Notes: generated by a model not told the origin, from the letters alone. DNA of 42,436 bases from an uncultured Collinsella sp. (GCA_900542945.1 UQPI01000017.1:1-42436); one strand, 5' to 3'. Shown: positions 14,060-23,013, numbered from the stretch's first letter. Program-made: numbers and translations.

Positions 14060-16306
14060 ATGACACTCGTATCCAAGACCTTTGAGCTGTACGGCAAGAC
14101 CTACACCTTTGAGTCCGGCGAGCTTGCCAAGCAGGCCACCGGCGCCTGTCTGGTCAAGCAGGGCGACACCACGATGCTCGACACCGTGGTCGTCTCCAAG
14201 GAGCGTAAGAACTACGACTTCTTTCCGCTGACCGTCGACTTCAACGAGAAGATGTACGCCGCCGGCCGCATCCCGGGTGGCTACCTCAAGCGTGAGGGCC
14301 GTCCCAGCGAGAAGGCCACGCTCACGGCCCGTATGATCGACCGCCCGATTCGTCCGAGCTTCCCGGACGGCTTCCGCAACGAGGTGCACATCGTCGCCAC
14401 CTCGCTCGTCGCCGACCAGGTCAACCCCTTTGACGTCATCAACGTCATGGGTGCTTCCCTAGCAATGACGCTCGGCGGCGTGCCCTTCGAGGGCCCGCTT
14501 GCCTGCGTGCGCATCGGCCGTAACGTGGAGACCGGCGAGTTTATCGTCAACCCCACCTATGAGGAGCGCGAGAACTCCGACCTGGACCTGGAGCTGGGCG
14601 GCTCTGCCGACTTCATCTCGATGGTCGAGGCCGGCGCCGAGGAGATCTCCGAGGATGACATGCTCGCCGCCATGAAGTTTGGCCAGGAGGCCCTTGCCGC
14701 CTTCTGCCAGGCCCAGGACGAGTTCGTTGCCGAGTGGGAGCAGGTCAATGGCGCCATCGTCAAGAAGGAGTACCCGCTCGACCAGCCCGTCGAGGAGGTC
14801 CAGGAGCGCATCTTCGCCCACTACGACGAGATGGCAGCCGCCCTTCGCGACGCCGACAAGCTCTCCCGTATCGGTAAGGTCGAGGCTCTGAAGGAGTCCA
14901 TCCGTGCCGAGTTCACCGAGGAGGAGCAGGCCGCTTGGGAGCGCGAGATCCCCGTGGCGCTCAAGAAGCTCGAGAAGAAGGCCATGCGCACCATGGTCGT
15001 CGAGACCGGCGAGCGCGTCGACGGCCGTGCCGCCGATGAGATCCGTCCCATCATGGTGAAGGACAACTATCTGCCGCTCGTTCACGGCTCCGGCCTGTTC
15101 CAGCGCGGTCAGACCCAGGTGCTCTCCGTGCTGTCGCTCGGCATGCTCAACGAGGGCCAGCGTCTGGATACCATCGAGCCCACCGAGGGCAAGCGCTATA
15201 TGCATCACTACAACTTCCCGCCGTTCTGCACCGGCGAGACCGGCCGCATGGGCAGCCCCAAGCGCCGCGAGATCGGCCACGGCAACCTGGCCGAGCGCGC
15301 TCTGCTTCCGGTGCTTCCCGACGAGAACGAGTTCCCCTACGCCATCCGCGTGGTCTCCGAGGTCATGGAGTCCAACGGCTCCTCTTCGATGGCTTCGACC
15401 TGCGGCTCCACGCTCGCCCTTATGGACGGCGGCGTGCCCATTAAACGCCCGGTCTCCGGTATCGCCATGGGCCTGATCCAGGAGGAGGGCAAGACCGTGG
15501 TCCTGTCCGACATCCAGGGTCTCGAGGACTTCCTTGGCGACATGGACTTTAAGGTCACCGGCACCACCGAGGGCATTACCGCTCTGCAGATGGACAACAA
15601 GGCCACCGGCCTTACCTTCGACATCCTGGCCCGCGCCCTGCAGCAGGCCAAGGAGGGCCGCGCCTTCATCCTGCAGAAGATGCTCGATGTGATCCCCGAG
15701 CCGCGCCACACCACGCGCAGCACCGCTCCGCGTATCGTCTCCATCCAGGTTCCGACTGACAAGATTCGCGACGTCATCGGTTCCGGCGGTAAGGTCATCC
15801 GTGGCATCCAGGACGAGACCGGCGCTTCGGTCGACATCCAGGAGGACGGCACCGTCTTTGTCGGCGGCACCGGCGAGTCCGTCGATCAGGCTGTCGAGCG
15901 TATCAAGCTCATCATCAAGGTTCCCGAGCCGGGCGAGGAGTACACCGGTCGCGTTGTCTCCATCCAGCCCTTCGGCGCCTTCGTCAACCTGCTGCCTGGT
16001 AAGGACGGCCTGCTGCACATCTCCCGCGTCGCCAAGGGCCGCGTGGAGAAGGTCGAGGACGTCCTTAACGTGGGCGACGAGGTCAAGGTCGTCGTCATCG
16101 AGGTCGACGATCGCGGCAAGATCTCGCTCGATCGTCTTGACAAGCCTGAGGCTCCGGCTCGCGCCGAGGGTTCCTCCGAGGGCGACGGCGAGCACTTCCA
16201 GCGCCGTGAGCGCCCGCGTCGCGAGCGCTCCGAGCGCAGTGACCGTCCGCGCCGTCCCGGCGACAACGGAGGTCGCAAGCCCCGCCGCCACCACGACGCC
16301 GAGTAA
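14060..16306 (+). CDS. pnp: Polyribonucleotide nucleotidyltransferase (PNPase)
   Basis: A 748-residue phosphorolytic 3'-5' exoribonuclease, a core RNA decay enzyme. Domains in order: first RNase PH-like domain (from about residue 10, with GKTYTFESGELAKQ), a helical linker, second RNase PH domain (DGRAADEIRPI, then SSMASTCGSTLALMDGG, an active-site region), a KH domain (IRDVIGSGGKVIRGIQDETG), and an S1 domain (YTGRVVSIQPFGAFVNLLPG). The last 50 residues are a basic, low-complexity Arg/Glu/Pro-rich tail absent from E. coli PNPase and likely disordered; such tails occur in Actinobacteria. ATG 14060 has AAAGGAG six bases upstream. A terminator follows. Confidence 0.97.
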   Translation: MTLVSKTFELYGKTYTFESGELAKQATGACLVKQGDTTMLDTVVVSKERKNYDFFPLTVDFNEKMYAAGRIPGGYLKREGRPSEKATLTARMIDRPIRPSFPDGFRNEVHIVATSLVADQVNPFDVINVMGASLAMTLGGVPFEGPLACVRIGRNVETGEFIVNPTYEERENSDLDLELGGSADFISMVEAGAEEISEDDMLAAMKFGQEALAAFCQAQDEFVAEWEQVNGAIVKKEYPLDQPVEEVQERIFAHYDEMAAALRDADKLSRIGKVEALKESIRAEFTEEEQAAWEREIPVALKKLEKKAMRTMVVETGERVDGRAADEIRPIMVKDNYLPLVHGSGLFQRGQTQVLSVLSLGMLNEGQRLDTIEPTEGKRYMHHYNFPPFCTGETGRMGSPKRREIGHGNLAERALLPVLPDENEFPYAIRVVSEVMESNGSSSMASTCGSTLALMDGGVPIKRPVSGIAMGLIQEEGKTVVLSDIQGLEDFLGDMDFKVTGTTEGITALQMDNKATGLTFDILARALQQAKEGRAFILQKMLDVIPEPRHTTRSTAPRIVSIQVPTDKIRDVIGSGGKVIRGIQDETGASVDIQEDGTVFVGGTGESVDQAVERIKLIIKVPEPGEEYTGRVVSIQPFGAFVNLLPGKDGLLHISRVAKGRVEKVEDVLNVGDEVKVVVIEVDDRGKISLDRLDKPEAPARAEGSSEGDGEHFQRRERPRRERSERSDRPRRPGDNGGRKPRRHHDAE

Positions 16307-16330
16307 CAGCCGTACATAAGCAGCTCATGC

Positions 16331-16359
16331 AAGGGCGACTCCTAAGGGGTCGCCCTTTT
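16331..16359 (+). terminator. Rho-independent terminator after pnp
   Basis: AAGGGCGAC (16331-16339) pairs perfectly with GTCGCCCTT (16349-16357), with T to 16359. It lies 25 bases after the pnp stop. Confidence 0.9.
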
Positions 16360-16655
16360 GCTTGCGCCCGGGAGGGGCGCATATGAAGTTTCCTGCTCTA
16401 CAGTCCTGCGCAAGACGGAAAGCACATTAAGTGCTTTCCTTTGCGTGCGGAACTCGCGACAAACTTAACCCGCGCCCGCCGGCCCCGGAGACCCTCCCTG
16501 CCGTCACATTGTTCGATCCGTTGTTGTTGCTCGCCGCTTCGCGGCTCGGCGGCCCCGTTCTCCGCGGCGGGGGTGTCTAAGGTTTTTGTTGAAGCTCGGC
16601 CATTGGCTCAAATGGAAACGGGGAACGCATCTTGCATCCCCCGTTTTTGTTGCGG
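16360..16655 (+). other. Gene-free structured region, possible small RNA
   Basis: No convincing protein is seen; a 72-codon frame from 16441 has Cys/Arg/Pro-rich low-quality sequence. Hairpins: GGAAAGCAC (16417-16425) with GTGCTTTCC (16431-16439), extended by CGCAA (16409-16413) with TTGCG (16441-16445); GCCGC/GCGGC at 16533-16545; CCCCG/CGGGG at 16553-16572. The region ends with a + strand terminator at 16616-16648 although no + gene precedes it after pnp. An independent small RNA is possible; no tRNA or known RNA was recognised. Confidence 0.3.
16616..16648 (+). terminator. Rho-independent terminator on the + strand
   Basis: AAACGGGG (16616-16623) pairs with CCCCGTTT (16639-16646), and T continues to 16648. 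On the - strand the run after the stem is poor, so it is read as a + strand terminator. It ends eight bases before the stop of the convergent phosphodiesterase gene. Confidence 0.7.
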
Positions 16656-17123
16656 TTAGTCTAGGTCAATAAACTTGGTGCTTATAATCTTGCCGTCTTT
16701 TACTAGCATTCTGGCCATGGTGGGGCCTCGGGTGCCTCTGGGGTAGCTGGCGCTACCCGGGTTGAGGACTAAGCAGCGGCCCACTTGGGCTTCTTTGGTT
16801 ACGTGGGTGTGACCGTTGATGGCTACGTCTACGGATCCCACCGGAAGGTCTTCGCGGTAGTGGGCTACGGCGAATTTGAGGCCTTCGTAGGTAAAGAGCG
16901 CAAGACGGTCTACATCGGGGCCGTAGTCGCGGTAGTAATCGTTGTTGCCCAGTACGGCCCGCACGGGGGCGATGGTGCATAGGTGCTCGTAGTCCATCTC
17001 TGACGTGAGGTCGCCGGCGTGGATAATCAGGTCTGCGCCCTCAAGCTCGTCCAGGAGCGCAGGCGATAAATAGCCGTGGGTGTCCGAGATGATGTCGATG
17101 CGCTTGGCGCTTGCACTGTTCAT
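16656..17123 (-). CDS. YfcE/MJ0936-like metallophosphodiesterase
   Basis: A 155-residue calcineurin-like phosphoesterase. Metal-binding blocks in order: ISDTHGY, HAGDLTS, GNNDYYR, VAHYRED and NGHTHV, with the closing LVLNPGSASYPRG typical of the YfcE family. Members hydrolyse phosphodiesters in vitro with manganese; the natural substrate is unknown. ATG 17123 has GGAAGGGA upstream at a good distance. It lies downstream of the LytTR gene but behind a strong terminator, so it probably has its own start. No regulatory site was identified. Confidence 0.9.
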   Translation of the reverse strand: MNSASAKRIDIISDTHGYLSPALLDELEGADLIIHAGDLTSEMDYEHLCTIAPVRAVLGNNDYYRDYGPDVDRLALFTYEGLKFAVAHYREDLPVGSVDVAINGHTHVTKEAQVGRCLVLNPGSASYPRGTRGPTMARMLVKDGKIISTKFIDLD

Positions 17124-17162
17124 GGGATCCCTTCCGCAAAAAACGATTCGGCAGATACATAC

Positions 17163-17213
17163 AAAAAAGGCCCCACGGCTCCGCAGACGATGGGTCTACA
17201 GGGCTGCGGGGCC
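17163..17213 (-). terminator. Rho-independent terminator of the LytTR operon (- strand)
   Basis: Read on the - strand, GGCCCCGCAGCC and GGC-G-TGGGGCC form a long stem with one mismatch and wobble pairs, followed by six T (the A-run at 17163-17168). It lies seven bases after the LytTR gene stop. Confidence 0.85.
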
Positions 17214-17219
17214 AGTGTG

Positions 17220-17936
17220 CTAGAGACTCAGGGCCTTCTTGAGCGGCACGACGCGGCGGCGCGAAACCGGCACGCGTTCGTCGACGCCCGTAATGCCCAG
17301 CTGGATGGCGCCCGAGGGCACCGTCTCCACATCCGTAACGCACGCCAAGTTGACGATATAGCGGCGGTGAACACGGAAGAAGCCAAAGTCGCAGAGCTTG
17401 GCCTCAAACTGCGCCAGCGAGGTCGTCGACAAAAAGCGATCATCGACGGTATAGATGCAGGAGTAATCGTCCTTGGCCATGATAAAGCGAATGTCGTCCA
17501 CGGGAATGAGCACCTTGCGGCCGCCCTTTTCCACCGGGATACGCTCGATGGTCACCTTGCTGTCCGTAACCGGCTTGGCGCGTTGCATGACCTTCTCGAT
17601 CGCGCGATCCAAGCGAGCTTCCTCGACCGGCTTCATCAGATAATCGACGGCATCCACATCGAATGCCTCGACCGCATGGTCACTATACGCAGTCACAAAC
17701 ACGATCGCCGGCGGATTTTTGAGCTTATGCAGCGCCTCGGCAAGTTGCAGGCCCGAGGCACCGGGCATCGAGATATCGAGAAACACGACATCCACGCGAC
17801 TTTCCATAAGCATCTCGATGGCGGAGCGGACGCTCGACGCCTCCGTGATCGTGCCGATCTTGCCCGTTTGCTCGAGCAGGAAGCGAAGCTCCGAGCGAGC
17901 CGGCGCCTCATCATCCACAATCATCGCACGCAGCAT
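17220..17936 (-). CDS. LytTR-family response regulator (first of two)
   Basis: A 238-residue DNA-binding response regulator. The receiver domain starts MLRAMIVDDEAPARSELRFL with the acidic pair at 8-9, the phospho-acceptor is Asp54 in VVFLDISMPG, and KPVEEARL holds the conserved Lys. The last 100 residues are a LytTR domain (FFRVHRRYIVNL, then VPVSRRRVVPLKKAL). LytTR proteins bind paired direct repeats upstream of their targets. ATG 17936 is chosen because GAAAGG precedes it and the protein then begins at the receiver strand; a TTG at 17957 is less likely. The gene follows its sensor kinase by 72 bases and a glycosyltransferase, so these form one unit. Confidence 0.93.
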   Translation of the reverse strand: MLRAMIVDDEAPARSELRFLLEQTGKIGTITEASSVRSAIEMLMESRVDVVFLDISMPGASGLQLAEALHKLKNPPAIVFVTAYSDHAVEAFDVDAVDYLMKPVEEARLDRAIEKVMQRAKPVTDSKVTIERIPVEKGGRKVLIPVDDIRFIMAKDDYSCIYTVDDRFLSTTSLAQFEAKLCDFGFFRVHRRYIVNLACVTDVETVPSGAIQLGITGVDERVPVSRRRVVPLKKALSL

Positions 17937-18008
17937 AGGGATAAAACCTTTCGTCAACTAACTACGCCGGGCATCCGTCGCATGACGTTGAGCCCGTAGC
18001 CTTTTATT

Positions 18009-19352
18009 TTACTCTTGAATATCAAAGATGCTCTCTGACAAATCAAGATGAAGGAGCACTTTGGTGCCCTTGCCCGGCGCCGATTCAACACGCGTATAGG
18101 AGTGCGGCCCATAAAAGCGATGGATGCGCTCCGAAATATTGTGCATGGCCACACCGGCGCCGCCACCCTGGGGAGAGCTGGCGTCGGGACGGGCAGAGCG
18201 CTCGTCAAACAGTCTGGCGGCGGTACCCTCATCCATGCCCACGCCATTATCGGCCACGGCAATCAAGATTGCATCCTCGCCGTCTTGGTGAACGGTCACG
18301 TCGATCCTCAGGGCGTCGTCATCGCCCATACCATGACGTACGGCGTTCTCGACAATCGGCTGGATCACGAACGCCGGCACCAGCGTGTCTTCCACGTCCT
18401 CGGACACATCGAACGTCGCAAGCACGCGGTCCTCGCCAAAGCGGGCCTTCTCAAAGGTAAGGTAGCGCTTGGTCTGTGCGACCTCGCGCGAGACCGGAAT
18501 AAGCGATCCCGAGTTGTCGAGCGTGGCACGATAGAACGATGAGAACTCACGAAGCAGTTCGCGGGCCCGCAGCGGATCGGTGCGCGTAAACGATGCAATG
18601 GTGTTCAGCGTGTTGAACAGGAAGTGCGGGTTAATCTGCGCCTGCAGCGCACGCACCTCGGCGCGCGCCGTGAGTTCCTTTTGCACCTCGAGCTCGTGGA
18701 TGGCGAGCTGCGTGGACAAGATCTCGGCAAAGCCCGAGGCAAGCGCGTACTGGGTACGGTCGACGGCGCGCGGGGTCTTGTAGTAGAACTTGAGCGTGCC
18801 GACGGTACGATCGCCTACCTTGATGGGGGCGATAATGCCGGCGGGAACTTGGTTGTGCGAGCCGTCCGAGCCCACGACATCCACCATACGGTTGAACGAC
18901 TGCACGATGCCATGTTCGATAACGTAGCGTGTGGCAAGCGTGTGGATGGGAGAATCTGGCAGTAGTTTTTCCTCAAACTCTCCCGCGCAGGCAAGCACGT
19001 TGCCCTCGTCGGTAATGGCCACCGTCATGGCGCGCGTCTCGGGCAAAATGCGCCGGCACACCAAACGCGCCGACTCCTGCGTCAGACCGCCCTTAATGTC
19101 CTCGAGCATGGCCGAGGCCACCGAGAGCGTCTCCTCGGTGTACTGGGAGCGCACCGAATCGGGATTGAGCGTCAAAAAGATAAAGATGCACAGAAAGATG
19201 CACAGCAGCGCGCAGGCAATCACCGTGGCGATCGGCTCGATACCGGTCACCAAGGCAAAAATAAAGTACACCAGCACGCAAATGGCGCAGGCAACGGCAA
19301 TGATGCGAAAGATTGATATTGAACTATCGCGCTGGGCGCGGCGGTCGATCAT
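18009..19352 (-). CDS. LytS-like sensor histidine kinase (first of two)
   Basis: A 447-residue sensor kinase. Two membrane segments occupy about residues 13-62 with almost no external loop. A GAF-like middle region follows, then the His_kinase (LytS) box AQINPHFLFNTLNTIASF with the phospho-acceptor His, and an HATPase domain with IQPIVENAVRHGM, ADNGVGMD and GVAMHNISERI. Lacking a large external domain, it probably senses a cytoplasmic or membrane signal through the GAF-like region. Its ATG overlaps the stop of the glycosyltransferase gene (ATGA), so the two are translationally coupled. It pairs with the LytTR regulator that follows. Confidence 0.92.
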   Translation of the reverse strand: MIDRRAQRDSSISIFRIIAVACAICVLVYFIFALVTGIEPIATVIACALLCIFLCIFIFLTLNPDSVRSQYTEETLSVASAMLEDIKGGLTQESARLVCRRILPETRAMTVAITDEGNVLACAGEFEEKLLPDSPIHTLATRYVIEHGIVQSFNRMVDVVGSDGSHNQVPAGIIAPIKVGDRTVGTLKFYYKTPRAVDRTQYALASGFAEILSTQLAIHELEVQKELTARAEVRALQAQINPHFLFNTLNTIASFTRTDPLRARELLREFSSFYRATLDNSGSLIPVSREVAQTKRYLTFEKARFGEDRVLATFDVSEDVEDTLVPAFVIQPIVENAVRHGMGDDDALRIDVTVHQDGEDAILIAVADNGVGMDEGTAARLFDERSARPDASSPQGGGAGVAMHNISERIHRFYGPHSYTRVESAPGKGTKVLLHLDLSESIFDIQE

Positions 19353-20536
19353 TCGGCCCCCTCCAGGATACTGATCAGTTGTGCGTCACGCCAAAGCCCG
19401 TCCATGATCTTGGGCCAAAAGCTCTGGAAACGCAGGTAGCTTGCAGCGTTTTGGCGCGCATAGGCCTTTGCCTCGCCAATACCATGGCGCCAGATGCGCA
19501 GGTAGCCCTCATGCTCGCGGGTAAACACGCTGCGGACCATAGCGGTCTTGCGCACGCGGTCGTCGAGCTCGCGCGAAATCCACGGGCCCGGGTAGGGCAT
19601 AAGTGATGCCGCCGTAACGGGAATGAGCTCCTTTTGATGCGCGGCGAATGTCAACTTGGCCCGTTCGTAGTACCAACGGTATACATCCTGCATAAAGCGC
19701 GGTGAGCGCTTTTCGGACTCCGGAGGCAGATGGCGCACGGTCCACTCGTTATCGAACCACACGTCGTAGCCAAACATGCGCATGTTAAAGAGGTAATCCA
19801 AGTCCTCGCCGCGGGTGATAAACGGGTCAAAGGCCACACGCGTAAAGGCGCGGGCGTGCAGGGCCATCAGGCCGCCGCACACGTAGTTAGAGCGCGAGAT
19901 GCGGGTGCCCGAGAGCGCCTTTTTCATCCAACGGTTGAACTCGATGCGCTTGGTCCACCAACGATGGCAGATGCCCGCCTTGTCCGTGGGAGCCAGCGGC
20001 GAGCCGTCGCGATCGTAGAAATAGCCGCTCTTGACCAAGATCGGCAAGCCCTGACGCGTCTGCTGCCCCAACGCATAGGTCGCGCGCTTCATAAAGTCGG
20101 CGTCGATGACAGTCTCATCGTCATCCAAAAAGATAACCGCGTCATGACCCAGCACAGCGGCACAGGCTAGCCCCATGTTGCGGATGGCACCGTAGCCTCG
20201 CAGGCTCACGCACTCGCCCGAACCCTTGGGCGCGATCCGAGCAACCCGGTCTGCGATGCGCGAGGCCTGGGTGTTGGTGACAACGGTGACCTTGAGCGTG
20301 GGATGCGCGTCGACAATCTCGCGCACGCGCAGCGACACATCGGCTGTGGCAGAAACGGGACAGACCACCAAAAGGATGATGCGCGGGATGTCACGTACCT
20401 GCTCAAGCGAGGCCAGACAGCGGTCGAGTTCGGGATTGTCGGCGTTGAGTCGCGTCGAATGATCATAGGTGCCAGGGGCGTTTGCGCAAGCGTCATCGCC
20501 CGCCCAATACGTTGGAATCACGACTGTGGCGTTCAT
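19349..20536 (-). CDS. Glycosyltransferase, family 2-like
   Basis: A 395-residue protein beginning ATVVIPTYWAGDD, with the family-2 start and the nucleotide-sugar/metal motif seen as VIFLDDDETVIDADFM. The middle has FDPFITRGEDLDYLFNMRMFG, resembling the catalytic ED block of GT-A enzymes. No membrane segment is obvious. Donor and acceptor sugars cannot be read from sequence. ATG 20536 has GGGAGGGTAAGG upstream, an unusually strong site. The gene overlaps the LytS gene by four bases, which suggests the sensor is produced with, and perhaps controls, a surface polysaccharide step (inference). A leader hairpin lies just upstream of its binding site. Confidence 0.85.
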   Translation of the reverse strand: MNATVVIPTYWAGDDACANAPGTYDHSTRLNADNPELDRCLASLEQVRDIPRIILLVVCPVSATADVSLRVREIVDAHPTLKVTVVTNTQASRIADRVARIAPKGSGECVSLRGYGAIRNMGLACAAVLGHDAVIFLDDDETVIDADFMKRATYALGQQTRQGLPILVKSGYFYDRDGSPLAPTDKAGICHRWWTKRIEFNRWMKKALSGTRISRSNYVCGGLMALHARAFTRVAFDPFITRGEDLDYLFNMRMFGYDVWFDNEWTVRHLPPESEKRSPRFMQDVYRWYYERAKLTFAAHQKELIPVTAASLMPYPGPWISRELDDRVRKTAMVRSVFTREHEGYLRIWRHGIGEAKAYARQNAASYLRFQSFWPKIMDGLWRDAQLISILEGAE

Positions 20537-20557
20537 GCCTTACCCTCCCTGCAACAC

Positions 20558-20592
20558 AAAAACGGGACGCCGCCAAACACAGGCGACGCCCC
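20558..20592 (-). terminator. Terminator-like hairpin between UMF1 transporter and glycosyltransferase
   Basis: On the - strand an 11-bp stem (20582-20592 with 20564-20574, two wobble pairs) is followed by GTTTTTG. It can end transcription of the upstream transporter, but a candidate promoter for the glycosyltransferase operon (20610-20618) lies on its upstream side, which would put the hairpin in that mRNA leader. Confidence 0.75.
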
Positions 20593-20609
20593 GCGACCTA
20601 GCTGATTCC

Positions 20610-20618
20610 ATCATACCC
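20610..20618 (-). promoter_or_regulatory. Extended -10 for the glycosyltransferase-LytS-LytTR operon
   Basis: On the - strand the sequence reads GGGTATGAT, the same form as at lepA and dnaJ. TTGCGA occurs 21 bases upstream, a long spacer. Predicted start near 20603. Confidence 0.45.
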
Positions 20619-20728
20619 ACTTGGGCAAATCATTGCTCGCAAGTCGCAATGTTTATTGCGGATAACCCCAAAAGAGTACCGTGGACAGGCACAATAGCCG
20701 CTCGCTCCTATGCGGCCTGCTCTGCCGT

Positions 20729-21967
20729 CTAAGACATGCGGGACAGGCGGACCAGCAGCATAAAGCCAACGACCAGCAGCACACCAATGGAAAGGACGCC
20801 CAGCGACGGGTTGCCGGTCAGCGAGGTGACGACCGACACCAGGAAGGTGCCCATAACGCTTGCATAACGACCAAAGATGTCAAAGAAGCCGTAGTACTCG
20901 TTGGACTTTTCCTTGGGGATAATGCGGCCAAAGTAGCTACGGCTGAGCGCCTGCACGCCGCCCTGGAACAGGCCGACCAAAATGGCAAGCACCCAAAACT
21001 CAAAGGCGGTCTTGAGGAAGAACGCGGCGAACAGCACGATGCCCATATAGGCGGCGACTGCCACCAAGATCATGTTGAGCGTGCCCACGCGGCCGGCGAG
21101 CTTGCCGTAGATGATGGCGGACGGGAAGGCCACAAACTGCGTAACGAGCAGAGCCAGCACCAGTTGGGTCGAGTCGATGCCCAAAGCCGATCCGTAACTG
21201 GTGGCCATGGAAATGACCGTGTGCACACCGTCGATATAGAAGAAGAACGCGATCATGTAGACCAACACGGTCTTGTTGTGGGCGATCTCACGCATGGTGT
21301 GTCCGACCTCGGAGAACACACCGCCCACGATGTGGCCGATGGTGTCCTCGGGACCGCGCTCGCGACCGTACTTTTGCTTATAGGTGCGAATGAGCGGCAG
21401 GGTAAAGATGAGCCACCAGGCACCAGTGATGATAAACGACAGACGCGTTGCCAGCATGGTGGGGACGCCAAGAGCGGGGCCACCCATGATGAGCGCCAGG
21501 CAGATGACGAACGGCACGGTGGAACCGATGTAGCCCCAGGCATAGCCCGAGCTGGACACGGCGTCCATGCGCTCGTCGGTGGTAATGTCGGGCAGCATGG
21601 CGTCGTAGAACGTCATAGAAGAGTTAAGTCCAATGGTGCACAGCACGTACACGGTCAAAAATGCCATGGCGGACATTGGGATAGCCTGCGCCAGGCAAAG
21701 CACCAGGCCCGTGAGGAAGAAGCCCAAGAAGAACTTGATCTTGTTGCCAGCGTAGTCGGCAAGCGCGCCCAGAATGGGCATGAGCATGGCGATGACCAGC
21801 GAGGCGATCGTCTGTGCATTGCCCCAGGCGACCACCAGGTCGGCCGAGGAAGCGCCGGTATTGATGGCGTTAAAGTAAATGGGCACCACCGAGGTATTGA
21901 GCAGCACGAGGGCCGAATTGCCCACATCATACATAACCCAGTTACGCTCGAGCTTGGTGTATTTCAT
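20729..21967 (-). CDS. MFS transporter, UMF1 (Atg22/YxiO-like) family
   Basis: A 412-residue membrane protein with about 12 hydrophobic segments. The start YTKLERNWVMYDVGNSALVL is characteristic of the UMF1 family, and the loop YFGRIIPKEKSNEYYGFFDI in the second half is the matching family block. Substrates are unknown in bacteria; the fungal relative Atg22 exports amino acids from the vacuole. ATG 21967 has GAAGGG upstream. The gene has its own GGGTACGAT -10 and a terminator-like hairpin after it, so it is probably transcribed alone. No partner gene is evident. Confidence 0.88.
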   Translation of the reverse strand: MKYTKLERNWVMYDVGNSALVLLNTSVVPIYFNAINTGASSADLVVAWGNAQTIASLVIAMLMPILGALADYAGNKIKFFLGFFLTGLVLCLAQAIPMSAMAFLTVYVLCTIGLNSSMTFYDAMLPDITTDERMDAVSSSGYAWGYIGSTVPFVICLALIMGGPALGVPTMLATRLSFIITGAWWLIFTLPLIRTYKQKYGRERGPEDTIGHIVGGVFSEVGHTMREIAHNKTVLVYMIAFFFYIDGVHTVISMATSYGSALGIDSTQLVLALLVTQFVAFPSAIIYGKLAGRVGTLNMILVAVAAYMGIVLFAAFFLKTAFEFWVLAILVGLFQGGVQALSRSYFGRIIPKEKSNEYYGFFDIFGRYASVMGTFLVSVVTSLTGNPSLGVLSIGVLLVVGFMLLVRLSRMS

Positions 21968-22008
21968 GGACAGGGACCCTTCGTATTCGCCCGATATGCA
22001 GTTAGTTC

Positions 22009-22017
22009 ATCGTACCC
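22009..22017 (-). promoter_or_regulatory. Extended -10 of the UMF1 transporter gene (GGGTACGAT)
   Basis: The - strand reads GGGTACGAT, about 45 bases before the start codon. A -35 is not clear. Confidence 0.4.
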
Positions 22018-22068
22018 CAATTGTCCAGAACCGCCGGTAAGGATTCGGCAAAGGGGCACTCACGGGCC

Positions 22069-23013
22069 CTATTCCTCGCGGTCGAACTCCTCATCGGCAT
22101 TGAGCACGCGACCGCTGTAGTTGACGTGACTGGTAACGGCATCCATGTCACCGGTCTCGATAAAACGTGCGACCGTGCATTCGTAATCGACCAGCGCACG
22201 ATCAAAAACCTCGGGGAAACTCTCGTTCGAAACCTCGTCGGTAAAGGGATTCTTCCATGTCAGATGGCCCAGGTTACCGGTGCGTTCGGGCAGCTCCGTC
22301 GTCACGCGATGGGCAAGGCCGTCGAGCAGCGAGTAATCGTGCACCAAGCCCTCAACCAGCGAGATCGCGCGCGTCTTTGCGGAGCCGGCCGGCTCAATCG
22401 CGCGGTAAAGTCGCTGCATATTGGCAACGGCGGCACCGTACTCCCCCGCCGGAATGTCAATGCCGTACACGCGTCCGGCAACATAGCTCATCAGCACGCC
22501 GGCCACGCGATCGATGCGATCGGTGGTGACGATCTCGCCCGCCGGCGGGTAATCGTCAACCGTAGCGCCATCGCGTTTAAGCTGCAGCATCAGTACATCC
22601 AGGTCGCTCTCGATCACGGCATGGACCTGACTGCTCGAATCCTCAAGCTCTGAATCGGACTCAACGATGCCAAACTGTTGCTCATAGACAAAGGGATGGG
22701 CGTTGCGGTCGAGCACGTAATGAGACAGCAGGCCCAACGCAAAGGCACGGCCCAAGTTGGCGTCGCGCGGCAGCAGATGCGACACGCCGTCGCGCAGGCA
22801 CGCGAACTGGCGAGACATGCGCGAGCGATGCATGACCTGCGCCAGCAGCGTGCAGTCGGAAACACGCGGTGTCAGAATGTGAAAGAAGAACGGGTCGGGG
22901 CCTTGGTTGCCCATGATAAAGGCAATGCGCTCTTCATCGGACGTGATGACGCCCTGCGGAAGACGGTCGATGCTTTCCTCGCCAAACAGATGATGGGTGA
23001 TAAGCGCGGGCAT
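22069..23013 (-). CDS. Zinc-dependent phospholipase C-like protein
   Basis: A 314-residue protein starting MPALITHHLFGEES, with histidines near the N-terminus as in zinc-dependent phospholipase C-like proteins, then NQGPDPFFFH, FALGLLSHYVLDRNAHPF and VIESDLDVLML, which give further likely metal ligands. There is no signal peptide, unlike secreted phospholipases, so it probably acts inside the cell; the substrate is unknown. ATG 23013 has AAAGGATC at a good distance, and the protein then begins with the family's THH block, whereas the frame extends ten codons upstream. It follows the LytTR gene by 92 bases but has a credible promoter of its own. Confidence 0.82.
   Translation of the reverse strand: MPALITHHLFGEESIDRLPQGVITSDEERIAFIMGNQGPDPFFFHILTPRVSDCTLLAQVMHRSRMSRQFACLRDGVSHLLPRDANLGRAFALGLLSHYVLDRNAHPFVYEQQFGIVESDSELEDSSSQVHAVIESDLDVLMLQLKRDGATVDDYPPAGEIVTTDRIDRVAGVLMSYVAGRVYGIDIPAGEYGAAVANMQRLYRAIEPAGSAKTRAISLVEGLVHDYSLLDGLAHRVTTELPERTGNLGHLTWKNPFTDEVSNESFPEVFDRALVDYECTVARFIETGDMDAVTSHVNYSGRVLNADEEFDREE

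Noticed and set aside
14459..16294. A 611-codon - strand frame opposite pnp
   Set aside because: Same antisense codon-bias effect; pnp is certain.
16509..16519. GTTCGATCC resembling a tRNA T-loop
   Set aside because: Flanking bases do not form a T-stem, and no acceptor or anticodon stem could be drawn.
16441..16659. A 72-codon + strand frame after pnp
   Set aside because: No binding site, Arg/Cys/Pro-rich, and it runs through terminator hairpins.
20681..22120. A 479-codon + strand frame opposite the UMF1 transporter
   Set aside because: His/Gln/Asp-rich antisense of membrane codons, no fold or start site.
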